The position numbers and the translations under genes were made by a program. 42,956 bases of DNA from Cytophagales bacterium (lineage in GTDB: Bacteria > Bacteroidota > Bacteroidia > Cytophagales > Microscillaceae): contig JAAFIN010000011.1 in the NCBI GenBank assembly GCA_013297825.1, positions 1-42,956 on the forward strand, given 5' to 3'. Below are positions 15,701 through 22,196 of this stretch, one piece after another. The notes beneath the pieces are model-generated. The model did not search any database. It was not told the DNA's origin and saw nothing but the letters and a program-made list of their open reading frames with translations. Position 1 is the first letter of the stretch; the number at the start of each line of letters is the position of its first letter.

Positions 15701-16897
15701 TGCTTGTTCAGCGAGTTTTTGGGTGTCTTGTTGGGCAATAAGTTTGGTTAATTTTTCCTCAACTTCTATGTATTCGCCCACATTTCCCACAAAAATCATC
15801 GCCAAAAGTTGCGTAACCCAGCCTGTACTATCCTCAAAAGCGTGTTGAACGACCATTTCTAACTTCTCTTTCTTAGATTGAATCCAAGGAATAAGCGTTT
15901 GGAGCAGGTCAGGAAGTTGTTTTCTGATAAAATCCTCTACATTTTCACGCAAATCAGGTGCAAGCAACTCAAAAATTGTAGATTTTTCTTCTTTTAAGGT
16001 TTCAAAAAGATAATGCAAAAGGTTTTTGATGATGTCATCACTTAATTCACCTTTAAAAAAAATCTGTTGCAGTTGTTCGCTAATAGCTTTTGGAAGATGT
16101 GCATTATTTTCTGCACTTAGAAGTGAATTAAGCGGTTTTTCTGCAAGTTGGGAAGTGATTTTTGCTAATAAATCAGGGAGATTTAGGTGCGTTTGGGCAT
16201 CTTCCAAAAGGTTTTTAATAGGTTCTTGGTAGTTATTTTGCAAACTTATATGAAAATCTGTCAGCAATTCCGCCAAATTATCGCCCAAAATCGTCAAAGT
16301 ATCTTCATTCACCCATTCTGCCACAGGTTGGGGTGCTAATTGTGCTAAAATTTCCTCAAAAAACGTTGGTAAATTCGCATCATTTTGTAAATAATCACGC
16401 AAAACCTTAGCAACTTCCTGACCTATTTTTTGGCATTGTGCAGGTGTAACAATATCTTTGAGATGTTGCTTTTGGGTAACTTCCGCAAGGATTTTTTCTA
16501 ATGGATTTTCCAAATCCTTTAATAATTGGGTGCGTAATTTGTCCAAACCTTCGCCCAAAGCAGGAATTTTTTGCAAAGTATCTGCATTTTCAAGGATTTT
16601 AGGCAATTCATTTCCCAAAAAACTTGTAAAAAAACCATTTAAAGCAGTTTTAAACGTATCTTTTTGAATTTCAGTTTGCAATGCTTTTGGGTGAATTACC
16701 TCACTTTCCACAAGGCGAGAAATGCTACGCTCAAATTCTTTGCGTTCTTTGACAATCACACCTCCCAAACTTGCGGTTTTTTGCCCAATTTTTATTTTAA
16801 AATACTCCTCAAAAAGCATTTTAATTGCCAAATAATTGGTTGCATAACCCACTACACCACCCGCTAATATTTTTGCAAATAAATTCCCAAAATCCAT
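12743..16897 (-). CDS. Double-length DUF445 membrane-anchored protein, 1384 aa
   Basis: Ordinary DUF445 (YheB-type) proteins have about 400 residues. This one carries the family's N-terminal motif twice: GYATNYLAIKMLFEEY at residues 17-32 and GWGTNWLAIKMLFKPY near residue 710, each after a hydrophobic helix and each followed by a basic stretch (VIVKERKEFERS; GVIAKNKGRFAKS). Long helical, Leu/Gln/Lys-rich arms of about 600 residues follow each motif. The C-terminus has the closing family element (MHPKQLEDLFYGFARKYFIFLINYGFIFG..) with one or two membrane helices. The product is therefore an in-frame tandem fusion, anchored in the inner membrane at both ends and in the middle (LEPLSWFGAVLGAITGAM). 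The family's function is unknown. A terminator and fur follow; a long heptamer block precedes the ATG. Confidence 0.85.
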   Translation of the reverse strand: MDFGNLFAKILAGGVVGYATNYLAIKMLFEEYFKIKIGQKTASLGGVIVKERKEFERSISRLVESEVIHPKALQTEIQKDTFKTALNGFFTSFLGNELPKILENADTLQKIPALGEGLDKLRTQLLKDLENPLEKILAEVTQKQHLKDIVTPAQCQKIGQEVAKVLRDYLQNDANLPTFFEEILAQLAPQPVAEWVNEDTLTILGDNLAELLTDFHISLQNNYQEPIKNLLEDAQTHLNLPDLLAKITSQLAEKPLNSLLSAENNAHLPKAISEQLQQIFFKGELSDDIIKNLLHYLFETLKEEKSTIFELLAPDLRENVEDFIRKQLPDLLQTLIPWIQSKKEKLEMVVQHAFEDSTGWVTQLLAMIFVGNVGEYIEVEEKLTKLIAQQDTQKLAEQATEMLIKYLQTQNIGDLVKKIPVQNVIDTLVPVLLENIQKSILKLKPTVLENILEKPLKTWFSAEYLQRQMQILVNQLLEKNLQDEFIFSRNFTNWLQNQIKSQIPKLSTQTWEIFFPKDQHNNLSLQITQNILDWTNEKPELLENWIANALENYLNRLQLGQLLPNEKAENSPVKGILQLLDMFAQNQITQLLKRNPKDWIEKYNTPEQTENITKKAQKFINDQVPNATKGRVEAIVQNSLSKQGDTQLRGMVYKAMGKELEPLSWFGAVLGAITGAMLLILPEYQSWGMILLISGLAYGITGWGTNWLAIKMLFKPYNAVKVGGLTVPFTPGVIAKNKGRFAKSMGRFIGDNLLNKDNLIKNFQEQRPKLTETIKETVSKDNFSILQNLLLAQQSSLADWLVDLIQKNLLNPSILQWQVGDQVEKNKDFPLEKLKIDGFLEILNNYIKDGNIERIATDYLTQKTAQWQSLEMPIRHILPEKWVQKLPQTLERRLYKEAQRATQNLTPEKIYDWIEKTPFEERIEELLHQNVEQILNDNQEENLKNSLFSFLKNQLQSPEIHTQIVNFLDNYLRREFSTKKPLKDMFEGKLLGGLENNLNIILQNLVNQASGYLQQNREQIAEKIYQDAYKENIAVAVFKNSIKKTTFSLLDEGIPNFLQKEFVSLKEMLAKKIQELGEKPLSVPRLLALEKDALAEKVQNILKNETLLTNLQKVSNLILTENIFKIPLKTIFRDDAGEILEHLQKILYPEIQRICTHLQERLQDEKASQELVGDIAELLSSLLEKHLFSWNLDSVLEKLPQNTLPNIVQKFMHTLQNTPAWTQRKTEIVPQFWEKIKTKSLKDILDVPTLKKDLQNSVKILLENPEIQKLLPESLKEIFEKQFSALIQNLPDDTKNFVLNQGTEALMEAISHHLSELLTALDLKGIVEKEIEAMHPKQLEDLFYGFARKYFIFLINYGFIFGIIFGWGIDFGILGILMLMKLKM

Positions 16898-16898
16898 A

Positions 16899-16985
16899 GT
16901 TAAAGTTTAAAGTTCAAAAAGTTCAAGGTTCAAAAGTTCAAGGTTCAAAGTTCAAGGTTCAAAGTTCAAGGTTCAAGGTTCAAAA
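16899..16985. repeat. Long heptamer tandem repeat, GTTCAAG class
   Basis: About twelve GTTCAAG/GTTCAAA/GTTTAAA units run from two bases upstream of the DUF445 start codon, with one or two phase slips. Alternation of AGTTCAA and GGTTCAA gives a secondary 14-bp period. Confidence 0.9.
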
Positions 16986-16993
16986 ACTCAATC

Positions 16994-17056
16994 CTTAATT
17001 TCTAATTTTCAATTCCTAATTCCTAATTCCTAATTTATAATTCATCATTCATCATT
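16994..17056. repeat. Heptamer tandem repeat, CCTAATT class
   Basis: Nine consecutive 7-bp units in perfect phase (CTTAATT, TCTAATT, TTCAATT, three CCTAATT, TATAATT, two CATCATT) end at the stop codon of the Ppx/GppA gene (17056-17058). Confidence 0.9.
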
Positions 17057-17949
17057 TATATTTTTCCATTTGCAAGATATTTTTGCCACATCATTATCAT
17101 CATACCATCTTTTAGTCCAACTTCTGGCACTTGCATTGTATCCACATTAGCCCATTCCATAATAGAAAGGTAAATCGTAAGAGCAGGCACGATGGTATCA
17201 GCTCTATCAGGATTTAATTCCAAAAGATTAACTTTATCGTGAAAACTCAATGTATTCAAATGTAACTGCAATTTTCTTAATTGGTCTTTGTTTAACATTT
17301 GATTTTTGACTTTGAGCAAAGAAAGTGATTTATTGATATTTCCGCCTGTTCCTATGGCGGTTACGTGCATATTTTGGAGCGGTACAAGTTGGACTTGTAA
17401 CCATTCTTGCATACTTTTTAGGATTTCAATATTTTTTTTACTGCCTACATTTCTGATAGAACCCATTGCAAATGAGCGTGAGGCAATTTTTTGGCGATGA
17501 GCATAAATATTGATTTCGGTACTACCACCTCCCACATCAATATGCAGATAATTATCAAAATCAGTTAATTGTTGGCTGATAACATAATGCAAAATTTCTG
17601 CTTCTTTGGCACCTTCTATGACTTCTATTTTTACGCCTGTTTTTTCTTTAACTTCTTTGATAATTTGTTCGCCATTTTTTGCTTCTCTAAACGCAGACGT
17701 AGCAACTGCCATATAATCATCAACTTCGTGCAGTTCAATCAACAATTTGAAGGCTTGCATTAGTTTAATGAGCTGTTCACGTTTTTTGTTGTTAATTTTT
17801 TGGTCTTCAAACACATCTTTTCCCAATCTTAGTGGAAATCTTGTGTATTCCACGTCTTTAAAAGAAATATTTTCTTTATCCTCATTCAACACACTACTTA
17901 TAAGAAGCCTTGCACCATTGGAGCCAATATCAATCGCAGCGAATTTCAC
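17056..17949 (-). CDS. Ppx/GppA-family phosphatase
   Basis: The 297-residue protein begins FAAIDIGSNGARLLI, the phosphate-1 loop of the ASKHA fold in exopolyphosphatase/GppA proteins. It continues with the phosphate-2 loop IDVGGGSTEI (near residue 145) and the adenosine-type loop AIGTGGNI. The length equals one two-lobed actin-like core, without the C-terminal HD domain of E. coli Ppx. It should hydrolyse polyphosphate or pppGpp in the cytoplasm; the sequence alone does not decide which. The start appears to be GTG (17947-17949), since no ATG lies in frame just upstream. A good promoter lies 55 bp upstream. Confidence 0.88.
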   Translation of the reverse strand: MKFAAIDIGSNGARLLISSVLNEDKENISFKDVEYTRFPLRLGKDVFEDQKINNKKREQLIKLMQAFKLLIELHEVDDYMAVATSAFREAKNGEQIIKEVKEKTGVKIEVIEGAKEAEILHYVISQQLTDFDNYLHIDVGGGSTEINIYAHRQKIASRSFAMGSIRNVGSKKNIEILKSMQEWLQVQLVPLQNMHVTAIGTGGNINKSLSLLKVKNQMLNKDQLRKLQLHLNTLSFHDKVNLLELNPDRADTIVPALTIYLSIMEWANVDTMQVPEVGLKDGMMIMMWQKYLANGKI

Positions 17950-18003
17950 AAAATTTTTTTTTGGGGAAAAGTAAAAAGATGAATTGTATTAAAAATTGTT
18001 GTT

Positions 18004-18034
18004 CAAAAGTATTCATTTTTCCAAAAAAATCAAA
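18004..18034 (-). promoter_or_regulatory. Bacteroidota promoter of the Ppx/GppA gene
   Basis: Read on the minus strand, TTTG (plus 18031-18034), 19 nt and TACTTTTG (plus 18004-18011) match the -33/-7 consensus exactly. Transcription would start near 17997, about 48 nt before the GTG start. Confidence 0.7.
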
Positions 18035-18135
18035 GAAAAATAAAAATTCCTACATTTTTTGAAATCAAAAAAAATATTTTTTAGTTTTAAAAAAGTGGTA
18101 TATTGCATAAATTTTACACAAAAAATCAAAAAATT

Positions 18136-18939
18136 ATGATACTTGCAAGATTAGACAATGAAGTTTTTTTTAAAAAAGCATTCACAGATGTAATAGTTTT
18201 GAAGGCTTTTGTGAAAGATATTGTTGGAATTGATTTTGAACCAAATAAAATAGAAATAAGCCCCCTAACCCCCAAAGGGGGAATTTTAGCATTACAAAAA
18301 ATATTTGCAGAAACAGAAGATAAAACAAAACGCATTGAAATTCAAAAAGTAGAATATGACCATAATTTTGATAGATTTTTGCATTATCATCTGCAAGCAA
18401 TTACTGAACAACAAAGAAGTTCAGAAGATTATTCTGTTGAAAAAACGGTTTATACAATCGTTGTGATGACTGCACCTTATAAAATCAATTCAAAAACACA
18501 CGAACTTTACAAAGATGAGGTTTTAGTTTCAAACTTAAATCCAAAAAATTTAAAAGGAATTGAAAGAAAAATTTTTAATCACGAATTGATTTATTTGAAC
18601 CCAAATTACAAAGGAAAAGACACGCCTGATAATTACAGGGATTGGTTGGATTTGATTTATGAAAGCATACACAACCCAAAAAATCCACAAATAAACATCA
18701 ACAATGCAGGTATAAAACGCACTTCTGAGATTGTGGGTTATGAAAATATTAGCCCTGATGAATGGGAGCAGGCTAAAATTGAAGCCTCCAAAAGAAAAGT
18801 AATTAAACTTGAAAGGGAGGAAGAAAAAGAGGAAATTGCAAAAAAAGCAATTTTAAAAGGTTTGGACAATGATTTCATTGCTGAAATTACAGGATTGACC
18901 ATTGAACAAGTAGAAAAATTACGTAATGAAAAACCTTAA
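18136..18939 (+). CDS. PD-(D/E)XK nuclease family transposase (Rpn-like)
   Basis: The 267-residue product matches the Rpn/PDDEXK_2 family: an N-terminal ARLDNEVFFKKAF..., the nuclease core (RIEIQKVEYDHNFDRFLHYHLQAITEQ, where E-x-Q replaces the usual E-x-K), the YTIVVMTAPY strand, and the helical C-terminus ending in a small helix-turn-helix (KGLDNDFIAEITGLTIEQVEKLR). Family members are DNA endonucleases linked to recombination and often carried in many copies. The ATG at 18136 is chosen over a TTG at 18103. A nine-codon palindromic element (SPLTPKGGI, codons 42-50) is inserted in frame. The stop codon lies in a heptamer repeat. Confidence 0.88.
   Translation: MILARLDNEVFFKKAFTDVIVLKAFVKDIVGIDFEPNKIEISPLTPKGGILALQKIFAETEDKTKRIEIQKVEYDHNFDRFLHYHLQAITEQQRSSEDYSVEKTVYTIVVMTAPYKINSKTHELYKDEVLVSNLNPKNLKGIERKIFNHELIYLNPNYKGKDTPDNYRDWLDLIYESIHNPKNPQININNAGIKRTSEIVGYENISPDEWEQAKIEASKRKVIKLEREEEKEEIAKKAILKGLDNDFIAEITGLTIEQVEKLRNEKP
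18259..18285 (+). repeat. In-frame GC-rich palindromic element, 27 bp
   Basis: The element begins AGCCCCCTAACC and ends AAAGGGGGAATT, with only CCC between them, and encodes SPLTPKGGI in phase. It is the short form of the element at 10721-10777. Its GC content stands out against the A/T-rich gene around it. Confidence 0.85.
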
Positions 18940-18966
18940 ACCTTGAACTTTAAACCCTGAACTTTT
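18932..18966. repeat. Heptamer tandem repeat overlapping the nuclease stop
   Basis: Five in-phase units (AACCTTA, AACCTTG, AACTTTA, AACCCTG, AACTTTT) start inside the last codons of the nuclease gene and supply its stop (18937-18939). They end 12 bp before the next ATG. Confidence 0.9.
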
Positions 18967-18977
18967 TAAAAATTTTT

Positions 18978-19736
18978 ATGAAAAAACTGTATTTTATTGT
19001 CATTTTTTTATTTTTTTGTACCAATATTTTTGCCCAAAAAATAAAATTTCAATCTCGTGTTGTATTAGAAAAAGAAACACCTTGCCTGAAAGGTAATTGT
19101 GCATCTTGCGAAATTATTTTTCCAAAAATAACTGATTGCTCAAATAAAAATTTGGAAAAAAAACTTAATGACGAAATTCTTGTAATGGTGCTTGGTGATT
19201 CCAAAGAACGCCAATATAAATTATTTGGTGATAAAGCAAAGGCTTTTATAAAAGATTATAAAGAAACCAAAAAAACAACCGAAGGTATGGGAAAATGGCA
19301 ACAAAAAATAAAAGTTGAGTTGCTGGAAGTTGGCAATATGATAAGCCTTGTTTATAGAGAATATACATATTCAGGCGGTGAAACACCTTATAATATTCAC
19401 AATGCTTTGCATTTTGATATTAAAACTGCCAAAAAAATTACGCTTGATGATGTTTTGGTGGAAGATTATCAGGAAAAACTTATGCCTTTATTGACCCAAA
19501 AACTCAAAAAAGCCCTTAAAGTTGATGAAAAAACACCTTTGAAAGATATTAGTGAATTAAAATTGGATAATGGAAAACTCAAATTTAGCAATGCTTTTGC
19601 ATTTAGAAAAGATGGTTTGCATCTCAATTATTCTCATTTTGAGGTAACACAAGCCTCCATAATGCCTGTTTCGCCTGTTATTTCCTACAAAGAATTAAAG
19701 CCATTTTTGAAAAAAGGGAATTTATTGGGAAAATAA
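18978..19736 (+). CDS. Exported DUF3298/RsiV-like protein
   Basis: The 252-residue protein has a clear signal peptide (MKKLYFIVIFLFFCTNIFAQ, cut after AQ or nearby). The body reads as the DUF4163-DUF3298 pair found in RsiV and PdaC-type proteins: a first half with conserved cysteines (CLKGNCASCEIIFPKI) and a second half with the YTYSGGETPYNIHNALHFD motif, then LDDVL and the EKLMPLL helix. It is expected in the periplasm. In RsiV this fold binds lysozyme, but no sigma factor gene is near, so a role here cannot be stated. It lies 38 bp after the nuclease, separated by a heptamer repeat, and ends before a strong terminator. Confidence 0.8.
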   Translation: MKKLYFIVIFLFFCTNIFAQKIKFQSRVVLEKETPCLKGNCASCEIIFPKITDCSNKNLEKKLNDEILVMVLGDSKERQYKLFGDKAKAFIKDYKETKKTTEGMGKWQQKIKVELLEVGNMISLVYREYTYSGGETPYNIHNALHFDIKTAKKITLDDVLVEDYQEKLMPLLTQKLKKALKVDEKTPLKDISELKLDNGKLKFSNAFAFRKDGLHLNYSHFEVTQASIMPVSPVISYKELKPFLKKGNLLGK

Positions 19737-19807
19737 TCTTTGGTAATTTTTCCAAAAAAGTTATCATACTTTCGTAAAATTATATAGCATAAATTTAACA
19801 TTTTTCA

Positions 19808-19850
19808 AAAAAAAATATAGCCTGAATTATGATGCAGGCTATATTTTTTT
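19808..19850. terminator. Bidirectional terminator between convergent genes
   Basis: A 16-bp perfect stem (AAAAAAATATAGCCTG at 19809-19824 and its complement at 19835-19850) with a 10-nt loop has A and T tails on both sides. It lies between the DUF3298-like gene (ends 19736, plus) and the membrane protein (ends 19898, minus). Confidence 0.9.
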
Positions 19851-19897
19851 TATTTTAATAGTGTTTCAATAAAGTAACACAGAATTTGCAAAACTAA

Positions 19898-20269
19898 TTA
19901 TTTTAATTGATTCCATTTTGGACTAAAAATAAACACATGTAAAAATCCAACAATAGCAAAAAAGTAAAATGATACTAAATATAATGGTGATAATCCAGTT
20001 AAAAATATCACAACTGCTGCAAAAAACCAAGAAAAATAGTTTAAATGAACACCCATTTTTAGATGACTAAGTGTCATAAAGGAAGAAATAAACTGTAATA
20101 CTAAAAATGTGGTTACAGCTAAAGGTAGAACCCCATAACTAAACAAATTACCTGTAAATAAGGCATAAATGCAAGATGGAAGGAATTCATACAACCAATA
20201 ACCAGTCTTAAACATCATCAAAAGTGATACAAAAAAAATACGAAAGCTAAAACCTGTTCCAGAAGCCAT
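19898..20269 (-). CDS. Small membrane protein, 123 aa
   Basis: Four hydrophobic segments (about residues 8-22, 28-45, 48-65 and 78-116, the last probably a pair) predict an integral inner-membrane protein with very short loops. No family motif is recognised. It has its own promoter on the minus strand (20329-20360) and shares a terminator with the convergent DUF3298-like gene, so it is a single-gene transcript. Confidence 0.65.
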   Translation of the reverse strand: MASGTGFSFRIFFVSLLMMFKTGYWLYEFLPSCIYALFTGNLFSYGVLPLAVTTFLVLQFISSFMTLSHLKMGVHLNYFSWFFAAVVIFLTGLSPLYLVSFYFFAIVGFLHVFIFSPKWNQLK

Positions 20270-20328
20270 AAAAATTAGAATTTAGAAGTTATTAAATTTT
20301 TTGGGTTAAAATATTTTGTTAATACTCA

Positions 20329-20360
20329 CAAATTTAAAAAAAATTACAAATTTCTTCAAA
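20329..20360 (-). promoter_or_regulatory. Bacteroidota promoter of the small membrane protein
   Basis: On the minus strand TTTG (plus 20357-20360), 20 nt and TAAATTTG (plus 20329-20336) fit the consensus exactly, about 60 bp upstream of the ATG at 20269. Confidence 0.65.
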
Positions 20361-20598
20361 TTTTTTTTCAATTTTTTATAACTGCTATTTTTCCTTTTTC
20401 AATCAAAAATTTTGATTTGAAATAAAATAAAATAAAATAAAATAATTTTTTTACATACAAACATCATAGATTTAATAAGTGGATATAGTTTTTTTATAAA
20501 AAAAGTTCTTCAAATTAAAAATAAATTAAAAACTGTTTAGTCTTAACATTTTTTTTTTCAAAAAATATAAAAAAAATTTTTTTTTCAAAAAAAAGCAG
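20361..20598. other. AT-rich intergenic region with pentamer run
   Basis: No gene is seen between the two divergent promoters. The stretch holds five AAAAT pentamers in a row near 20420-20443 and long A and T tracts, nothing else recognisable. Confidence 0.6.
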
Positions 20599-20606
20599 TA
20601 CATTTG
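20599..20606 (+). promoter_or_regulatory. Promoter -7 box of the first BON-LysM gene
   Basis: TACATTTG is an exact TAnnTTTG box. The -33 position about 20 nt upstream is poly-T rather than TTTG. A 5' leader of about 70 nt would precede the ATG at 20684. Confidence 0.5.
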
Positions 20607-20683
20607 TTTTAGAATTTAGAAAATTCTAAATTTTAAAAAATTACACACAAAAAACTTTTAATAACTTTTAATTTTTTATTATT

Positions 20684-21202
20684 ATGGGCGTTTTTGACTT
20701 TGGACCCGATGCTGATAGCATCAAAGCTGAATTGGAAGATTTGGACATTGAGGATTTGGAAGTAGAAGTAGATGATGATGGCAAAGTAATTTTAAGCGGA
20801 ACTGCTGCAAGCGAAAAAGTAGCACAAAAAGCAGTAAAAATTGCAAGTGGAATTGATGGCGTTGAAAAAGTAAAAAATAATTTTGATATTGCTGACGAAG
20901 ACGAGGAAGAAGATCAAGAAGATGAAGACGAGGAAGAAGATGAAGATTATGACGAAGAAGAAGAAGAGGAGGAAGAAGAAGATAACCACAAAAAAAAGAA
21001 AAAAAGTCATGGTGGCGGTGGAGGAAGTGGCGACAGAGTTCATACTGTAGTGCCTGGTGATACGCTTTGGGGAATTGCACAAAAATACTACGGTGATGGC
21101 AACCGTTATATGGAAATCTTCAATGCTAATAAAGCACAATGGAAAAATTATGGAAACAATCCTAATAATATTTATCCAGGTTGGGAATTAAAAATTCCTT
21201 AA
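20684..21202 (+). CDS. BON-LysM protein with long acidic linker (Kbp/YgaU-like)
   Basis: The 172-residue protein has a BON domain (about residues 13-70: ELEDLDIEDLEVEVDDDGKVILSG...VEKVKNNF), a linker of more than 30 Asp/Glu residues, a short KKKKKSHGGGGG hinge, and a C-terminal LysM domain (VHTVVPGDTLWGIAQKYYG...NPNNIYPGWELKIP). BON plus LysM is the architecture of E. coli Kbp (YgaU), a cytoplasmic potassium-binding protein; no signal peptide is present here either. The second copy at 21311 shares the N-terminal MGVFDFGPDADSIKA and the LysM domain but lacks the long acidic run, so the acidic linker is a feature of this copy. The two genes lie in tandem 108 bp apart. Confidence 0.85.
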   Translation: MGVFDFGPDADSIKAELEDLDIEDLEVEVDDDGKVILSGTAASEKVAQKAVKIASGIDGVEKVKNNFDIADEDEEEDQEDEDEEEDEDYDEEEEEEEEEDNHKKKKKSHGGGGGSGDRVHTVVPGDTLWGIAQKYYGDGNRYMEIFNANKAQWKNYGNNPNNIYPGWELKIP

Positions 21203-21310
21203 TTTTTTGAAAAAATCTCTGCATTAGATTTCATTTCAACACAAATTTCCTTTATTTGCAACTGTTTTTTTAATATATTTTATAACCTCAAAACAAAAAA
21301 CATTTTAACA

Positions 21311-21730
21311 ATGGGCGTTTTTGATTTCGGACCTGATGCAGATAGCATCAAAGCAGCTTTGGCTGATTTGGATATTGAAGATTTGGAAGTAGAAGTTGAT
21401 GGTGGAACTGTTACCATTAGTGGTACAGCAGGTAGCCAAGCTGCTGCTGATAAAGCTGTGAGTATTGTAACTTCTACTGATGGTGTAGAATCTGTAAGCA
21501 ATGACCTTGAAGTTGCAGAAGATGAGGAAGAAGATGATGACTCTACTGGTGGTGGTGGTGGAAAAGTTCACGTTGTAGTAGCTGGTGATACGCTTTGGGG
21601 TATTTCTGAAAAATACTACGGTGATGGAAGTCGTTATATGGAAATTTTTAATGCAAACAAAGAAGTTTGGAAAAATTACAAATATGACCCTAATGTGATT
21701 TATCAGGGTTGGGAATTAACCATTCCTTAA
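21311..21730 (+). CDS. BON-LysM protein, short paralogue (Kbp/YgaU-like)
   Basis: This 139-residue protein has the same order as its upstream neighbour: BON (residues 13-70), short linker (DEEEDDDSTGGGGG) and LysM (VHVVVAGDTLWGISEKYYG...NVIYQGWELTIP). It is close in length to E. coli Kbp (149 residues), a potassium-binding protein. The identical first 15 residues and strong identity in both domains show a recent tandem duplication. A terminator follows 20 bp after the stop. Function as a potassium sensor is inferred from family only. Confidence 0.85.
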   Translation: MGVFDFGPDADSIKAALADLDIEDLEVEVDGGTVTISGTAGSQAAADKAVSIVTSTDGVESVSNDLEVAEDEEEDDDSTGGGGGKVHVVVAGDTLWGISEKYYGDGSRYMEIFNANKEVWKNYKYDPNVIYQGWELTIP

Positions 21731-21751
21731 TCTTTGGTTTTCTAATCCATA

Positions 21752-21788
21752 AAAAAGCAGAGTTTTCCAAAAGAAAATTCTGCTTTTT
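21752..21788 (+). terminator. Terminator of the BON-LysM pair
   Basis: A 16-bp stem with one G-U pair (AAAAAGCAGAGTTTTC / GAAAATTCTGCTTTTT) and a CAAAA loop lies 20 bp after the second BON-LysM gene and ends in T residues. Confidence 0.85.
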
Positions 21789-21904
21789 CATTTGATAAAA
21801 ATGACAAAAAACAAAAATAATGAAATAATTTTTTTAATTTTTTGAATAAATTAAAATAAAAAATTATAATTTTAGATAAAAACAATATTTTTAATTTATA
21901 ACAC

Positions 21905-21946
21905 CTAATCTATAATTCATAATTTTTAATCCATAATTCCTAATTT
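21905..21946. repeat. Heptamer tandem repeat, ATAATTC class
   Basis: Six in-phase units (CTAATCT, ATAATTC, ATAATTT, TTAATCC, ATAATTC, CTAATTT) lie just upstream of the SRP RNA promoter. Confidence 0.8.
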
Positions 21947-21968
21947 AATTATTTTTTTTCAAAAATAA

Positions 21969-22000
21969 TTTGGAAGTTAAAAAAAATGATATTACTTTTG
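21969..22000 (+). promoter_or_regulatory. Bacteroidota promoter of the SRP RNA
   Basis: TTTG (21969-21972), 20 nt and TACTTTTG (21993-22000) fit the -33/-7 consensus with no mismatch. The expected start is within a few bases of 22005, where the SRP RNA helix begins. Confidence 0.8.
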
Positions 22001-22004
22001 CAGT

Positions 22005-22090
22005 GCAAGTCAGAAATTCCAGCTCCTCCAAATCCCCCAGGTCTTAACCGAAGCAAGGGTAGGCAGTCGTAGCGGAGTGTTCTGGCTTGT
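22005..22090 (+). ncRNA. ffs: Small bacterial SRP RNA (4.5S type)
   Basis: The two ends pair over 10 bp (CAAGTCAGAA with TTCTGGCTTG, one G-U), followed by GCTCC/GGAGTG-type inner helices. The apical part contains CCCCCAGGTC ... CGAAGCAAGGGTAGGC, the conserved asymmetric and symmetric loops that bind Ffh. The RNA is about 86 nt and ends before ATTTTTTTG, which can terminate it. The tip between GGTC and GAAGC reads TTAACC rather than a GGAA tetraloop, an unusual cap. It forms the signal recognition particle with Ffh and guides ribosomes to the membrane. Confidence 0.85.
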
Positions 22091-22143
22091 ATTTTTTTGT
22101 GCAAAATGCAATTTTTTTACTTATAATTCTTAAAAAAGTTTGT

Positions 22144-22196
22144 GTTGTAAAAAAATGTGTTGTAAAAAAATTTGTTGTAAAAAGTTTGTTGTAAAT
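22144..22196. repeat. 15-bp tandem repeat, about four copies
   Basis: GTTGTAAAAAAATGT, GTTGTAAAAAAATTT, GTTGTAAAAAGTTT and a partial GTTGTAAATTT follow one another downstream of the SRP RNA. No gene lies in the rest of the stretch to 22352; a 9-bp inverted repeat (TATAAATTT / AAATTTATA) sits at about 22219-22241. Confidence 0.8.

Noticed and set aside
9317-18939. Defence island (methyltransferase plus nuclease)
   Set aside because: The methyltransferase and the PD-(D/E)XK nuclease are 7 kb apart with housekeeping genes between, on opposite strands, and no restriction or toxin partner is seen.
20417-20444. AAAAT pentamer run as a functional repeat
   Set aside because: In sequence this rich in A and T a short pentamer run is not surprising, and it is not repeated elsewhere in the window.
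20721-21080. Open frame antisense to the acidic BON-LysM gene
   Set aside because: It exists only because GAA/GAT-rich codons leave the other strand free of stops; the leucine-rich product has no natural composition.
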